Positions 25,979 to 35,635 are shown, counted from the first letter of the stretch. The stretch: 63,520 nt of DNA from Deltaproteobacteria bacterium (GCA_020346465.1 CP070783.1:771332-834851), one strand, 5' to 3'. Numbers and translations: made by a program. The notes: generated from the letters alone by a model not told the origin.

Positions 25979-26926
25979 ATGGATTCCCGGGAAACCATGG
26001 ATCTTGTCTTCCGGCTGCGCACGAACGTCGAGACCGTCCTCCTCGGGAAAAGCCGGGAGGTGGAACTCGCGCTCGCCTCCTTCCTCGCGGGGGGGCACAT
26101 CCTCCTCGAGGACATCCCCGGAACGGGGAAGACCACCCTCGCGCGGGCGATTTCCGCAAGCATCTCGGGGACGTTCCGCCGCATCCAGTTCACGAGCGAC
26201 CTTCTCCCCCAGGACGTGGTCGGCGTCCACATCTTCGACGCGGACAAGAGGAGCTTCACCTTCTCCCCGGGCCCGCTGTTCGCGAACATCGTCCTCGCCG
26301 ACGAGATCAACCGCAGCAATCCCCGCGCCCAGAGCGCCCTTCTGGAGGCCATGGGCGAACGCCAGGTGTCGGTGGACACGAAAACGTACCCCCTGCCCGA
26401 TCCGTTCCTCGTCATCGCCACCCAGAACCCCTTCGAGCTGCACGGGACCTATCCCCTCCCCGAGTCGCAGCTGGACCGGTTCAATCTCCGGATCCGCCTT
26501 TCCTACCCCGACCGGGAATCGGAACTGCGGCTGATCCGGGAAAACACGCTGGCGAGCGCGCGGGACGGTCTCCTGCCCGTGATCGTCCCGGAACAGATGC
26601 GGCAGATCCGGGCCCTGGTCGAACGCGTCACGGTCCGGGATTCCATCGTGGGATACATCTACCGGATCGTGGAGGCCACGCGGCAGCACCCCCTGGTGCG
26701 GCTCGGCGCGTCCCCCCGGGCCGCCATCGGCCTCAAGAGCACCTCGCAGGCGCTCGCCTTCCTGGCGGGCCGGGACTTCGTCACCCCCGGAGACGTGCAG
26801 AAGACCGCAAAAGCGACCCTCTGCCACCGCATCTTCCTGAAGGGGGAGCCGGGGGAAGCCTCGCAGGCGGATGCCGGGGATGCGATCCTTGCGGAGATCC
26901 TCGAGGCCGTCCCCTCCCCCGTCTGA
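25979..26926 (+). CDS. MoxR-family AAA+ ATPase
   Basis: This 315-residue ATPase has Walker A DIPGTGKTT near residue 42, Walker B IVLADEINRSNPRAQSALLEAMGE and the sensor region IATQNPFELHGTYPLPESQLDRF. MoxR ATPases act as chaperones that mature partner proteins and are typically encoded next to DUF58 and transglutaminase genes, as here. The ATG at 25979 lies at the predicted transcript start; an ATG at 25997 is possible. Its stop overlaps the next start (TGATG). Confidence 0.94.
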   Translation: MDSRETMDLVFRLRTNVETVLLGKSREVELALASFLAGGHILLEDIPGTGKTTLARAISASISGTFRRIQFTSDLLPQDVVGVHIFDADKRSFTFSPGPLFANIVLADEINRSNPRAQSALLEAMGERQVSVDTKTYPLPDPFLVIATQNPFELHGTYPLPESQLDRFNLRIRLSYPDRESELRLIRENTLASARDGLLPVIVPEQMRQIRALVERVTVRDSIVGYIYRIVEATRQHPLVRLGASPRAAIGLKSTSQALAFLAGRDFVTPGDVQKTAKATLCHRIFLKGEPGEASQADAGDAILAEILEAVPSPV

Positions 26927-27882
26927 TGGATCTCTTCCGTGCGCTGCGCCTGCCACGGAAGCTCCGGGTGACATTCCCGGGGAAATGGTTCCTCGCGCTC
27001 ACCGTCGGCGTGGGCATCGCGGCCATCAACACCGGAAACAACCTGCTCTACCTCGCCCTCAGCATGAACCTGAGCCTCATCATCCTGTCCGGCGTCCTGT
27101 CGGAGTGGTGCCTGCGGGGATTGCGCGTCCGCGTGGCCCACGCCTCGGAGGCGTTCGCCTCCCGGGAATCCCTCCTCGCCGTCACCTGCTCGGCCGAGGG
27201 AAAGTGGTTTCCCGCGGTTTCCGTCTCCGTCTCCTCCGGGCTCCCCGGGGCCGGGAAGACGGCCTGGTTCCCCGAGATCCCGCCGGGGGAAGCCGATACG
27301 CGGGTCATCCCGTACCGTCCCGGGCGCCGCGGACCGGTCCCCTCCTTCGCGTGCACCGTCTCCACCCGGTTTCCCTTCGCCCTCTTTGAAAAATCCGCCG
27401 ACGTGCCCCCCGGGGGATCCTTGCTGATCGTCTACCCGGAACCGGACGGGCCGGAGGCCGCGCACCCCGGCGCGAATCACGGCGACCCGGCCGGCGGGAA
27501 ACCCTCCGGGGGAAGAGAGGGAACGTCGATCCGAAGCGTGAAGGACCACGCTCCTTCCGACCCCGTCCGGGACATCCACTGGAAGGCGTCGGCGCGGCGG
27601 GGAAAATGGATGGTGAAGGAAAGGGAGGCGGAACCCGAGCAGGAAATCGACATCCTCCTGCCCGTCCCTTCCGCGCCGCCGGAGTTCGAACGTCTCGTTT
27701 CGCAGGCCTGCGGCCTCGTCCTCCGGTGCGAACGGGCGGGGGTGCCGTACCGTCTCCGGGTCGGCGACCGCATCCTCGTCGGCCCCGGGGACGGCGGACG
27801 GCGAAGGAAGGCGCTCACCATCCTCGCGCGGGTGGAAGCGGACGGCACGCTTCTTCCGGAAGCGGGAAAGGAAGGGTCGTGA
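26926..27882 (+). CDS. DUF58 domain protein
   Basis: This 318-residue protein has two membrane helices near the N-terminus (WFLALTVGVGIAAINTG and LYLALSMNLSLIILSGVL). A soluble region follows with a beta-sandwich and the DUF58 signature DPVRDIHWKASARRGKWMVKE. DUF58 proteins resemble von Willebrand A domains, are partners of MoxR ATPases and are often linked to envelope or stress functions. The biochemical role is not known. It overlaps neighbours on both sides by one base (TGATG). Confidence 0.92.
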   Translation: MDLFRALRLPRKLRVTFPGKWFLALTVGVGIAAINTGNNLLYLALSMNLSLIILSGVLSEWCLRGLRVRVAHASEAFASRESLLAVTCSAEGKWFPAVSVSVSSGLPGAGKTAWFPEIPPGEADTRVIPYRPGRRGPVPSFACTVSTRFPFALFEKSADVPPGGSLLIVYPEPDGPEAAHPGANHGDPAGGKPSGGREGTSIRSVKDHAPSDPVRDIHWKASARRGKWMVKEREAEPEQEIDILLPVPSAPPEFERLVSQACGLVLRCERAGVPYRLRVGDRILVGPGDGGRRRKALTILARVEADGTLLPEAGKEGS

Positions 27883-29930
27883 TGGGGGCGGAGCGGCGAG
27901 CCCGGATTCCGGCGATCCTCTGGATCTCTCTCCGGGCCCACTGGGCCCTGGGCCTGCTTCCGCTCGCATTCCTCACGGAGATCTCCCGCCCCGCACTGTC
28001 CCTTGCGGCGGCTGCGTTCGCGGCCGGCGCGGTCCTGGACTGGAACGAATCCCCCCGCCGGGGGTGGCACCGGGCCGCCTCCCCCCTTCTGGTGGCGGTG
28101 TGCGCGGCGGCGGCCGGCGACCTCTTGGCGGGAAGCGGGGACCTGCTCGCCTCCGTGTCCCTTCTCCTGCTCGGCGTCCAGTCGGTCAAGTTCCTCCTCC
28201 CGAAAACCCACCGGGATGGCTGGCAGCTGTGCGCGTTCTCGTTTCTCGAGTTCCTCGCCGCGGCGGCCTCGACCACGGAGATCCAGTTCGCGGGCTTCCT
28301 TTTCCTTTTCCTGGTCCTGTCCGCCGGGGCCATGTGGGCCCTGCAGGTCGAGGAGGGTGCAGAAACGGGAGGTGCCGCCGCTCCCCGCGCGCGCCCGGGG
28401 TTCGCCGTCCTTCTGCTCCTGTTTTCCGCGGTCGGGGGCCTGTTGCTGACCGCTGCGCTGTTCGCGGTCACCCCCCGCATCGGGCTCGGCCAGTTCCTTC
28501 GCCGCCTGGGGAACCGGGAAAGCATCACCGGCTTCTCCAACACGATCTCCCTCCGGGACGTCACGTCCGTCAAGGTCGACCGGCGCGTCGTCGCGCGGAT
28601 CGAGTTCCCCGCGCTGGCCGCCGGGGTCTCCCCCCCCGGACTGTACCTGCGCGGGGCGACGTACGCCCGCTTCGACGGAACGCGGTGGAGCCGGGCGAGG
28701 AGGCCGCTCGCAAAGGTCCCGATAGCCGGAACCCACTACGTTCTCTCCCCCCCGAAGGAGGTTCCCCTCTCTTCCGCGGAAATCTTCCTGGAGCCGATGG
28801 ACCGCCCCGCCCTTTTCGTCTATGCGGGAGCGGTTTCGCTCGAGGGCGCCCTGGGAGAGATCCGGACCGACGGCCAGGGGAACTATACGCTGGCGGAAGG
28901 GAGTTCGGCGGTCCGCTACCGGATGCTCTTTTCCCGGGAGGAATCCCGGCGGGGGAAACGCTCTCCCGGTCCCGACGGCTCCTACCTTGCCCTGCCGCCG
29001 GGCTCGGACAGGATCCGGGAGCTGGCGACGCTGGTCACCTCGCAGGGAACCTCGGAGGCCGAACGGGCGGAGCTCGCCAGACGGTTCTTCCTGTCGGGGT
29101 TCCGATACACCCTGACCGACGCCGCTTCCTCGGTGGAGGAGTTCCTGTTCCGCAAGAAGGCGGGGTTCTGCGAGCATTACGCCGCCGCCCTGACCCTCCT
29201 CCTGCGGGCGGCGGGCATTCCTGCGCGCGTCGCCGCCGGCTACCAGGGCGGCGAGTGGAGCGATGTCGGGAATTATCTCATCGTGCGCCAGTCCGACGCG
29301 CACGCATGGACGGAGGCGTGGATCGGCGGCCGGTGGGTCACCCTGGACGCCACGCCCCTCCTGGGGGAGAACTCCCCGTTCTTCGCCCGGACGGGAACGT
29401 TCGGCATGTACATCGACTGGAGCCGGCAGCGATGGATCAAGTACGTCGTGAACTACTCGCTCAGGATGCAGGCGGAGGCCGCGTCGGGAGGGTGGCTCGC
29501 CCTGCGCCGGTCCGGCGCCCGGATCCGGAGGGCTCTCGGGATGCCGGACGGCCTGTCCGGCCGGAACATCGCCGCGTTCGGATTGGCACTGGCGGCGCTT
29601 TTTCTTGCCTGGCGCATGCGAGGGGGCGGGGGATCCCTCTTTTCGGGGAGGAAGGGAGCGGGGGATCCGCCGCTGCCCAGGCCCTATGCCCGTCTCCTCC
29701 GGCGCCTGGCGGCCGGCGGCAGACGCGGATCGGCCGGCACCCCCCTCGAGACGATGCTCCGGGAGACGGTGGCCGGGACTCCCGCTCTCCTTCCCCACGC
29801 CGACCGTTTCCTCTCCCTGTACCACCGGGACCGCTTCGGACCGCATTCCCTTTCCGCCGCGGAATCGGCCGAGGCGGCCCGGCTCGCGGATCTTCTCAGG
29901 AGGGGCCTCCCCCGGACCGCTGGCCGATGA
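27882..29930 (+). CDS. TgpA-like transmembrane transglutaminase-core protein
   Basis: This 682-residue protein has about six N-terminal transmembrane helices up to residue 205, then a periplasmic region with a transglutaminase-like core. The catalytic set is Cys in KKAGFCEHYAAALTLLLRAAGIPARV, His in QSDAHAWTEAWI and Asp in VTLDATP. A further helix (NIAAFGLALAALFLAWRM) and a short cytoplasmic tail with a DUF4129-like helix follow. Such proteins sit with MoxR and DUF58 genes; P. aeruginosa TgpA is essential, but the natural substrate of the family is not settled. The ATG overlaps the DUF58 stop by one base. Confidence 0.93.
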   Translation: MGAERRARIPAILWISLRAHWALGLLPLAFLTEISRPALSLAAAAFAAGAVLDWNESPRRGWHRAASPLLVAVCAAAAGDLLAGSGDLLASVSLLLLGVQSVKFLLPKTHRDGWQLCAFSFLEFLAAAASTTEIQFAGFLFLFLVLSAGAMWALQVEEGAETGGAAAPRARPGFAVLLLLFSAVGGLLLTAALFAVTPRIGLGQFLRRLGNRESITGFSNTISLRDVTSVKVDRRVVARIEFPALAAGVSPPGLYLRGATYARFDGTRWSRARRPLAKVPIAGTHYVLSPPKEVPLSSAEIFLEPMDRPALFVYAGAVSLEGALGEIRTDGQGNYTLAEGSSAVRYRMLFSREESRRGKRSPGPDGSYLALPPGSDRIRELATLVTSQGTSEAERAELARRFFLSGFRYTLTDAASSVEEFLFRKKAGFCEHYAAALTLLLRAAGIPARVAAGYQGGEWSDVGNYLIVRQSDAHAWTEAWIGGRWVTLDATPLLGENSPFFARTGTFGMYIDWSRQRWIKYVVNYSLRMQAEAASGGWLALRRSGARIRRALGMPDGLSGRNIAAFGLALAALFLAWRMRGGGGSLFSGRKGAGDPPLPRPYARLLRRLAAGGRRGSAGTPLETMLRETVAGTPALLPHADRFLSLYHRDRFGPHSLSAAESAEAARLADLLRRGLPRTAGR

Positions 29931-30021
29931 ACGGGTCCGGAAAACGGACGATGCCGGCGCCGGCGCAGCCCGCCGGAGATCCTTCCTTCCCCCACCATGA
30001 CATCGGTTGTCGGGAGAGCCC

Positions 30022-31671
30022 ATGGCGGTACGCGGATTGCAGCCCCCGTGCGCGACCGGTTCGGCGCCTGCGGGCGACGACGCCGGAAATCCGCGCAAGG
30101 CACGGGAGGCCTCCCCGTTGCTCGTCCGCGTTCTCTCCTCCACCATCGCGGGGATCGACGCGCTCCCCGTGGAAGTGGAGACCGACATCTCGAAGGGGCT
30201 CCCCTCCCTAACCATCGTGGGACTGCCCGGGGGGGCGGTGCGCGAGAGCGCCGACAGGGTGCGCGCGGCCATCCGCAACTCGGGGTTCCCTTTCCCGGGA
30301 CGCAGGATCACGATCAACCTCGCCCCCGCCGACCGGAAAAAGGACGGAGCCCTCCTCGACCTGCCCATCGCCCTCTCCCTCCTCTGCGCGGAAGGGCTTG
30401 TCCCGGCGAACGCCCTGGGGAAAACCCTGGTCGTAGGCGAACTCTCCCTCGACGGATCCGTCCGGCCCGTCCGGGGCGTCCTCTCCCAGGCTCTTCTCGC
30501 CCGGGAGAAAGGGCTGTCGGGGATCATCGTCCCGTCGGCCAACTGCGAGGAGGCCATGCTCGTCCCCGGCCTTGCGGTCATCCCCGCGGAGACCCTCCGG
30601 GACGCCGTGGAAACCCTGTCCGGACAGGCGCCCCCGCCGCCGCGGGAAGGGCAAAGACGCCTCCCCCCCGCCCCCGCAGAACCCCAAGGGCCGGACCTGC
30701 GGGACGTGGTCGGCCAGCCGGTGGCGCGCAGGGCGCTGGAGATCGCGGCGGCGGGGAGGCACGCGCTTCTTCTTTCCGGCCCCCCCGGGTGCGGGAAGAC
30801 GATGCTCGCGGAGCGGATGCCGGGGATCCTGCCCGACTTCGACGGGGACGAAGCGCTCGAAACGGCGAAGATCTACAGCGCCGCGGGCGAGCCCCCCTGG
30901 CCGCGCCTCATCACGCGGCGCCCCTTCCGGACCGCCCACCACTCCGTGTCCCCCGCCGGACTGGTGGGCGGCGGAACCCCGCCGCGCCCCGGGGAAATCG
31001 CCTTCGCCCACGGTGGGGTTCTCTTCCTCGACGAGTTCTCCGAGTTCCGCCGCGACTCCCGGGAGGCGCTCCGGCAGCCCCTCGAATCCGGGGAGATCCG
31101 GATCGTCCGGGCGGGCGGCGTCTACCGGTTCCCGTGCCGCTTCCTGCTCCTCGCGGCGACGAACCTGTGCCCGTGCGGGAGCGCCGGCCACCCGAAACGG
31201 ATCTGCCGATGCTCCCCCCCCGTCCTCTTCCGGTTCTCGCAGAAATTCTCCGGCCCCCTCCTGGACCGGTTCGACCTGTCGGTCACCGTCGTCCCCCTGT
31301 CCGGCGACGACTGGTCGGAATCGTCCGGCGGGGAGGAGTCGCGCTCCGTCCGTCGCCGCGTCACGGCGGCCTCCCGGCTCCAGTCCCGCCGCTACGCCGG
31401 GAATCCCTTCCGGGCGAACGGGACGGCGGCCGTCCCCTATTCGGGAATGACCTCCTCCTTCTCCCCCGAGGCACGCACGTTCCTCGTGCGCGCGGCCGAC
31501 CGGATGGGACTTTCCGGCAGGGGGATCGGGAAAGCGGCCCGGGTGGCGCGGACGATCGCCGATCTGGCGGGGGAGCAGAAGGTGTCCCTGCCCCACGTCG
31601 CGGAAGCCCTGCAATACCGGCTCCCGGAGGTCGCCCTGCCGGGGAACGGGGGGCGCCGCCCCGGAGCCTGA
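30022..31671 (+). CDS. YifB/ComM-like Mg-chelatase-fold AAA+ protein
   Basis: This 549-residue protein has the N-terminal domain ETDISKGLPSLTIVGLPGGAVRES and ITINLAPADRKKDGALLDLPIAL. The AAA+ module has Walker A LSGPPGCGKT and Walker B GVLFLDEFSEF, and a zinc-like cluster NLCPCGSAGHPKRICRC. ComM, a family member, is a helicase that promotes branch migration in natural transformation. The ATG at 30022 has GGGAGAG upstream. A TTG at 30118, after GGGAGG, gives an N-terminus closer to the family and 517 residues, so the first 32 residues are doubtful. It is about 90 bases downstream of the MoxR cluster. Confidence 0.93.
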   Translation: MAVRGLQPPCATGSAPAGDDAGNPRKAREASPLLVRVLSSTIAGIDALPVEVETDISKGLPSLTIVGLPGGAVRESADRVRAAIRNSGFPFPGRRITINLAPADRKKDGALLDLPIALSLLCAEGLVPANALGKTLVVGELSLDGSVRPVRGVLSQALLAREKGLSGIIVPSANCEEAMLVPGLAVIPAETLRDAVETLSGQAPPPPREGQRRLPPAPAEPQGPDLRDVVGQPVARRALEIAAAGRHALLLSGPPGCGKTMLAERMPGILPDFDGDEALETAKIYSAAGEPPWPRLITRRPFRTAHHSVSPAGLVGGGTPPRPGEIAFAHGGVLFLDEFSEFRRDSREALRQPLESGEIRIVRAGGVYRFPCRFLLLAATNLCPCGSAGHPKRICRCSPPVLFRFSQKFSGPLLDRFDLSVTVVPLSGDDWSESSGGEESRSVRRRVTAASRLQSRRYAGNPFRANGTAAVPYSGMTSSFSPEARTFLVRAADRMGLSGRGIGKAARVARTIADLAGEQKVSLPHVAEALQYRLPEVALPGNGGRRPGA

Positions 31672-31701
31672 TCGCCCCCGCTCCCCGACGGAAAAAGGAG
31701 C

Positions 31702-32694
31702 CTACAGCCGGTCCGCGATGTCCCAGAAGACCTTTTCCACGTAGTTGCGGAACCCGTGGATGAACGCGCACCGCCGGTTGAACCGGGCCAGGGACCCGCA
31801 AAAGTACAGGCCGGGAACGGAGGACTCTCCCGTGCGGGAGATCACGGGGTACCCGTCTTCGTCGGCCCGCACGTCCCCGCCGTCCACCGGGATCCATGCC
31901 GGGCGGTACCCCGTGGCGCAGAGGATCCGGTCGAACTCCTCCTCCTCCCCGCTCTCGAACCGGACCCGGCGGCCCGACACGCCCACCGCGGGGTCCGACT
32001 CCCGCAGCGCGATGATCCGGAAGCGGAGACACTCCTTGAGGGTGCTTTCCGACGACCCCCGGATATCCTCCAGTTCCCCCGTCCCGCTGAAATAGCGCAA
32101 CGGCGACCGGGTGCAGAGCGTCACCTCGGCGGTCCCGGCCAGCTCGATCGCGATCTCCGCGGCGGAGTTCCCGCCGCCGATGATCAGGACGCGCCTTCCC
32201 GAGTAGGTCATGCAATGGACGAAGTCGGACGAGTGGATGACGTACGGGTTGGACGCGATCCCCGGGATGTCCGGATACGCCGGGCTGGACAGGGAGCCGG
32301 TCGCGACGACCAGGAAGCGGCAGGAAACCTGCCCGGCGGACGTTTCGACGGAGAACCCCCCCGGGGCGACGGCGGCGCGGGCCACGGACGTGTTCTCGAC
32401 GATCCGGAGCAGGTGCTCGCGGGCGAAGGCATCGATGTAGCAGAGAAAATCTTCCCGGGTGGGGAACGGCCTCTGCACGCCGTGCAGCGCCCACAGGGGG
32501 TACTTGAGGGTCAGCGACGTCCAGTCGACGCCCGGGACGGCGGGGGAGAGCAGCTTCATCCCGTGACGCATCAGGCGCCACGACTGGGCGATCTTGCCCC
32601 GCTCGAACAGCTGGTAGTCGATCCCGTGCTCCTCGAGGAAATGCCCCAGGAGGAGCCCGCCCGGCCCCCCCCCGACGATGATCACGTCCCTCAT
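31702..32694 (-). CDS. FAD/NAD(P)-binding oxidoreductase (flavin monooxygenase / thioredoxin reductase-like)
   Basis: This 330-residue flavoprotein starts with the FAD motif IIVGGGPGGLLLGHFL. It has a family-typical LVVATGSLSSPAYPDIPG, a second nucleotide motif LIIGGGNSAAEIAIEL for NAD(P)H and a closing ILCATGYRPAW box. No CxxC pair is seen, so it is not a thioredoxin reductase; it resembles CzcO/YpdA-type putative oxidoreductases. The substrate is unknown. The ATG at 32694 was chosen because the FAD motif begins there. It is a single gene converging on YifB. A nine-C tract (32665-32673) encodes part of the glycine motif. Confidence 0.87.
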   Translation of the reverse strand: MRDVIIVGGGPGGLLLGHFLEEHGIDYQLFERGKIAQSWRLMRHGMKLLSPAVPGVDWTSLTLKYPLWALHGVQRPFPTREDFLCYIDAFAREHLLRIVENTSVARAAVAPGGFSVETSAGQVSCRFLVVATGSLSSPAYPDIPGIASNPYVIHSSDFVHCMTYSGRRVLIIGGGNSAAEIAIELAGTAEVTLCTRSPLRYFSGTGELEDIRGSSESTLKECLRFRIIALRESDPAVGVSGRRVRFESGEEEEFDRILCATGYRPAWIPVDGGDVRADEDGYPVISRTGESSVPGLYFCGSLARFNRRCAFIHGFRNYVEKVFWDIADRL

Positions 32695-32760
32695 CGGTTC
32701 CCCTTCGCGGTACAATGGATTGCGGTCCAATATATCACCGGAGCGGGGCGATTTCCGATA

Positions 32761-32789
32761 TTGACAGGAAACCCCGACTTTTCTATAGT
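32761..32789 (+). promoter_or_regulatory. Promoter of the rplU-rpmA-obg operon
   Basis: TTGACA (32761-32766) and TATAGT (32784-32789) have a 17-base spacer, close to consensus. Transcription should begin near 32796, leaving a leader of about 30 bases that ends in GGAGG before the rplU ATG. The leader is too short for a large autoregulatory structure. Confidence 0.8.
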
Positions 32790-32826
32790 AAATGGTTCTT
32801 ACCGTTGCCCGTGGAGGATGAAATCG

Positions 32827-33141
32827 ATGTACGCTGTGGTGCGCACCGGAGGGAAGCAGGTCCGCGTTTCTCCCGGTGACGTGATCAAGGTGGAGAAGCT
32901 TTCCCTGGAGCCGGGGGAGACCGTGGAGCTCTCGGACGTGCTGCTCGTGTCTTCCGGAGAGGGAACGGCGGTGGGAACCCCCACGGTTCCCAACGCGAAG
33001 GTCGTCTGCATGTCCCTCGGCGACGGGAAGGAAAAGAAGATCGTCGTCTACAAGTACAAGCGGCGGAAGGGGTACGCGCGCAAGCAGGGGCACCGCCAGC
33101 CGTTCACGAGGCTTTCGGTCAAGGAAATCCGGGTGGGCTGA
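32827..33141 (+). CDS. rplU: 50S ribosomal protein L21
   Basis: This 104-residue protein matches L21 ([42 protein letters not shown]). L21 binds 23S rRNA together with L20. The ATG at 32827 was preferred over one nine bases earlier because GGAGG ends exactly at the earlier ATG and is properly spaced only for the later one. It leads the rplU-rpmA-obg-proB-proA-nadD-rsfS run. Confidence 0.97.
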   Translation: MYAVVRTGGKQVRVSPGDVIKVEKLSLEPGETVELSDVLLVSSGEGTAVGTPTVPNAKVVCMSLGDGKEKKIVVYKYKRRKGYARKQGHRQPFTRLSVKEIRVG

Positions 33142-33166
33142 ACGCCCCCGGGGGAAAGGGTCCGCA

Positions 33167-33424
33167 ATGGCGCACAAAAAAGGGGTCGGAAGCTCAAGGA
33201 ACGGACGGGACAGCCAGGGACAGCGCCTCGGTGTCAAGGCGTACGGCGGCGAGACCGTCACCGCCGGGGCGATCATCCTCCGCCAGCGGGGCACGGCCGT
33301 GCATCCGGGCCGGAACGTCGGAATGGGGAGGGACCACACCCTGTTCGCCCTGGTCGACGGGAAGGTCCAGTTCGAGCGGTTCGGGAAGGACCGCAAGAAG
33401 GTGTCCGTCCTCTCCGTCCAGTAG
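33167..33424 (+). CDS. rpmA: 50S ribosomal protein L27
   Basis: This 85-residue protein begins [24 protein letters not shown] and contains [21 protein letters not shown]. Its N-terminal tail reaches the peptidyl transferase centre. No Firmicute-type N-terminal cleavage extension is present. It lies 25 bases after rplU, the usual order. Confidence 0.98.
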   Translation: MAHKKGVGSSRNGRDSQGQRLGVKAYGGETVTAGAIILRQRGTAVHPGRNVGMGRDHTLFALVDGKVQFERFGKDRKKVSVLSVQ

Positions 33425-33438
33425 CGCTTCCCCTCTCC

Positions 33439-34446
33439 ATGCCATTCATCGACGAGGCCACCATCACCGTCCGGGCCGGGGACGGAGGGCGGGGTTGCGT
33501 CAGCTTCCGCCGGGAGAAGTACGTTCCCCGGGGGGGGCCGGACGGCGGCAACGCCGGCAACGGCGGCAGCGTCATCCTCCGGGTCAGCCCGAACCTCTCC
33601 ACCCTGCTCGATTTCCGGTACCGGAAGATCTTCAAGGCCAAACGCGGACAGCACGGGATGGGAAAGAACATGCACGGGAGGAACGCGCCCGACCTCGTGA
33701 TCCCCGTGCCGCCGGGAACCACGGTGACCGACGGGAAGACGGGGGAGCTGCTGGCCGACCTCACCCGGGAGGACGATCAGTTCCTGGCGGCGGCGGGAGG
33801 GCGCGGAGGGCGCGGGAACGCCTCCTTCGCCACCTCGACGAACCAGGCCCCGGACACGGCGCAGCCGGGGATCCCCGGGGAGGAGAGGACTCTCGTGCTC
33901 ACCCTGAAGCTCATCGCCCAGATCGGCCTGGTCGGGCTCCCCAACGCGGGGAAGTCGACCCTTCTCTCCCGGATCTCCCGGGCCAGGCCCAAGATCGCCG
34001 ACTACCCGTTCACCACCCTCTCTCCCGTCCTGGGCGTGGTCTCCCACAACGACGAGGAGTTCGTCGTGGCCGATCTCCCGGGGCTCATCGAGGGCGCCCA
34101 CCGGGGCGCGGGCCTGGGGCACCGGTTCCTCAAGCACGCGGAGCGCACCGAGGGGCTGGTGCACGTCCTGGACGCCGCCCGGCCGGCCGACGAGATCGCA
34201 CGGGCATGCCGGGTCGTCCGGCAGGAGATGGGGAAGTTCCTCCCGGAGCTGGCCGCCCGCCCGACGCTCCTGGTGTTCAACAAGATGGACCTTCCGGGCG
34301 CGCGGGAAGCCGCGGAGCGGGCCCGCGCGGAGTTGAATTTCCCGGAGAGGGATGCCTATTATATTTCCGCGGCCACCGGGCAGGGGATCCGGGAACTGCT
34401 GAACGGCCTGGTGGCGCTTCGGAGACGCCCGCCCTATGAGCTCTGA
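33439..34446 (+). CDS. obgE: GTPase Obg/CgtA
   Basis: This 335-residue GTPase acts in 50S ribosome assembly and stress signalling. The glycine-rich Obg fold is N-terminal (GDGGRGCVSFRREKYVPRGGPDGG). The G domain has G1 GLPNAGKST, G3 DLPGLIEGA and G4 NKMD. The C-terminal extension found in some species is missing. It overlaps proB by 11 bases. Confidence 0.97.
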   Translation: MPFIDEATITVRAGDGGRGCVSFRREKYVPRGGPDGGNAGNGGSVILRVSPNLSTLLDFRYRKIFKAKRGQHGMGKNMHGRNAPDLVIPVPPGTTVTDGKTGELLADLTREDDQFLAAAGGRGGRGNASFATSTNQAPDTAQPGIPGEERTLVLTLKLIAQIGLVGLPNAGKSTLLSRISRARPKIADYPFTTLSPVLGVVSHNDEEFVVADLPGLIEGAHRGAGLGHRFLKHAERTEGLVHVLDAARPADEIARACRVVRQEMGKFLPELAARPTLLVFNKMDLPGAREAAERARAELNFPERDAYYISAATGQGIRELLNGLVALRRRPPYEL

Positions 34447-35635
34447 GACCAAGACGCACCGCGCATCCGTGCTCCTCTCCCGGAAGTTCCGGCGGATCGT
34501 CGTCAAGATCGGCAGCGGGGTCCTCGCGGACGCCGAGGCGGGGCTGCGCGTTCCGCACATCCGCGCGCTGGCGGGCCAGGTGGCGCGGGCCTGGGAGGAG
34601 AGGGGGATCGCGTTCGTGGTCGTCACCTCGGGCGCGGTCGCGGCGGGACGGAAAAAGATGGGGATGGCAGAGAAGCCGCGGACGATGACGCTCAAGCAGG
34701 CGGCGGCCGCCGTCGGGCAGACGAGCCTGATGTACGCCTACGAGCGGGCCTTCGAGAGGCGGGGGCGGAAGGTGGGGCAGCTGCTCCTGACCCACGAGGA
34801 CTTCGAGAGCAGGGAGCGGTACAACAACGCCCGGAACACGGTCGAGGCGCTCCTGTCCCGCGGCATCGTGCCGATCATCAACGAGAACGACACGGTGGCG
34901 ACCGAGGAGATCCGGCTGGGGGACAACGATCACCTGGCCGCCCTCGTGACGCAGATGATCGGGGCGGACCTGCTGATCCTGCTGACCGACAACGAAGGGG
35001 TCTTCACCCGGGATCCCCACCGCTTCGCGGACGCGCAGCGGATCCCGGTGATCGGGACGATCGACGAGGAGCTGCTGCGGGTGGCGAGCACCCTGCGGAC
35101 CCAGGCCATGGGGACCGGCGGCATGGCGTCGAAGCTGCTGGCGGCGCGCGTCGTCAGCGAGTCGGGCACGCCGGTGGTGATCGGGTCGGGCCTGGTGCGC
35201 CGGTCCATCGACGACATTCTCGCCGGGAAAGAGGTCGGAACGCTCGTCCTCCCCACCGACCGCGGACGGAGGAGCAGCCGGAAGATGTGGATCGCCTACG
35301 CGAGGCACCCGCACGGCACCATCGTCGTGGACGACGGGGCCGTCCGGGTCCTCCGGGACGGGGGGAAGAGCCTCCTGCCCGCGGGGGTGGTGTCCGTCCA
35401 GGGGAGATTCCGCCGGGGGGACGCCGTCTCCATCAGCGACCTGAACGGGCAGGAGTTCGCCCGGGGGATCACGGCGTGGAGCAGCAAGCAGGTGGAACGA
35501 GGCAGGGGGAAGAAGAGCCACGAGGTCCGCTCCCTCCTCGGCGAGGGAACCCCCATGGAGGTGGTGCACCGGGACGACCTCATGATCATCAACCCCCACA
35601 AGTCCCCCGAGGGGAGAAAAGGAGCAGACCCGTAG
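34436..35635 (+). CDS. proB: Glutamate 5-kinase
   Basis: This 399-residue enzyme carries out the first step of proline synthesis, phosphorylating glutamate. The kinase domain has VVKIGSGVLAD, VTSGAVAAGRKKMG, NENDTVATEEI and LTDNEGVFTRDP. A PUA domain occupies about residues 285-370 (VDDGAVRVLRDGGKSLLPAGVV). The last 25 residues are a basic tail. Its stop is followed immediately by the proA ATG, so the two pathway enzymes are co-translated. Confidence 0.97.
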   Translation: MSSETKTHRASVLLSRKFRRIVVKIGSGVLADAEAGLRVPHIRALAGQVARAWEERGIAFVVVTSGAVAAGRKKMGMAEKPRTMTLKQAAAAVGQTSLMYAYERAFERRGRKVGQLLLTHEDFESRERYNNARNTVEALLSRGIVPIINENDTVATEEIRLGDNDHLAALVTQMIGADLLILLTDNEGVFTRDPHRFADAQRIPVIGTIDEELLRVASTLRTQAMGTGGMASKLLAARVVSESGTPVVIGSGLVRRSIDDILAGKEVGTLVLPTDRGRRSSRKMWIAYARHPHGTIVVDDGAVRVLRDGGKSLLPAGVVSVQGRFRRGDAVSISDLNGQEFARGITAWSSKQVERGRGKKSHEVRSLLGEGTPMEVVHRDDLMIINPHKSPEGRKGADP

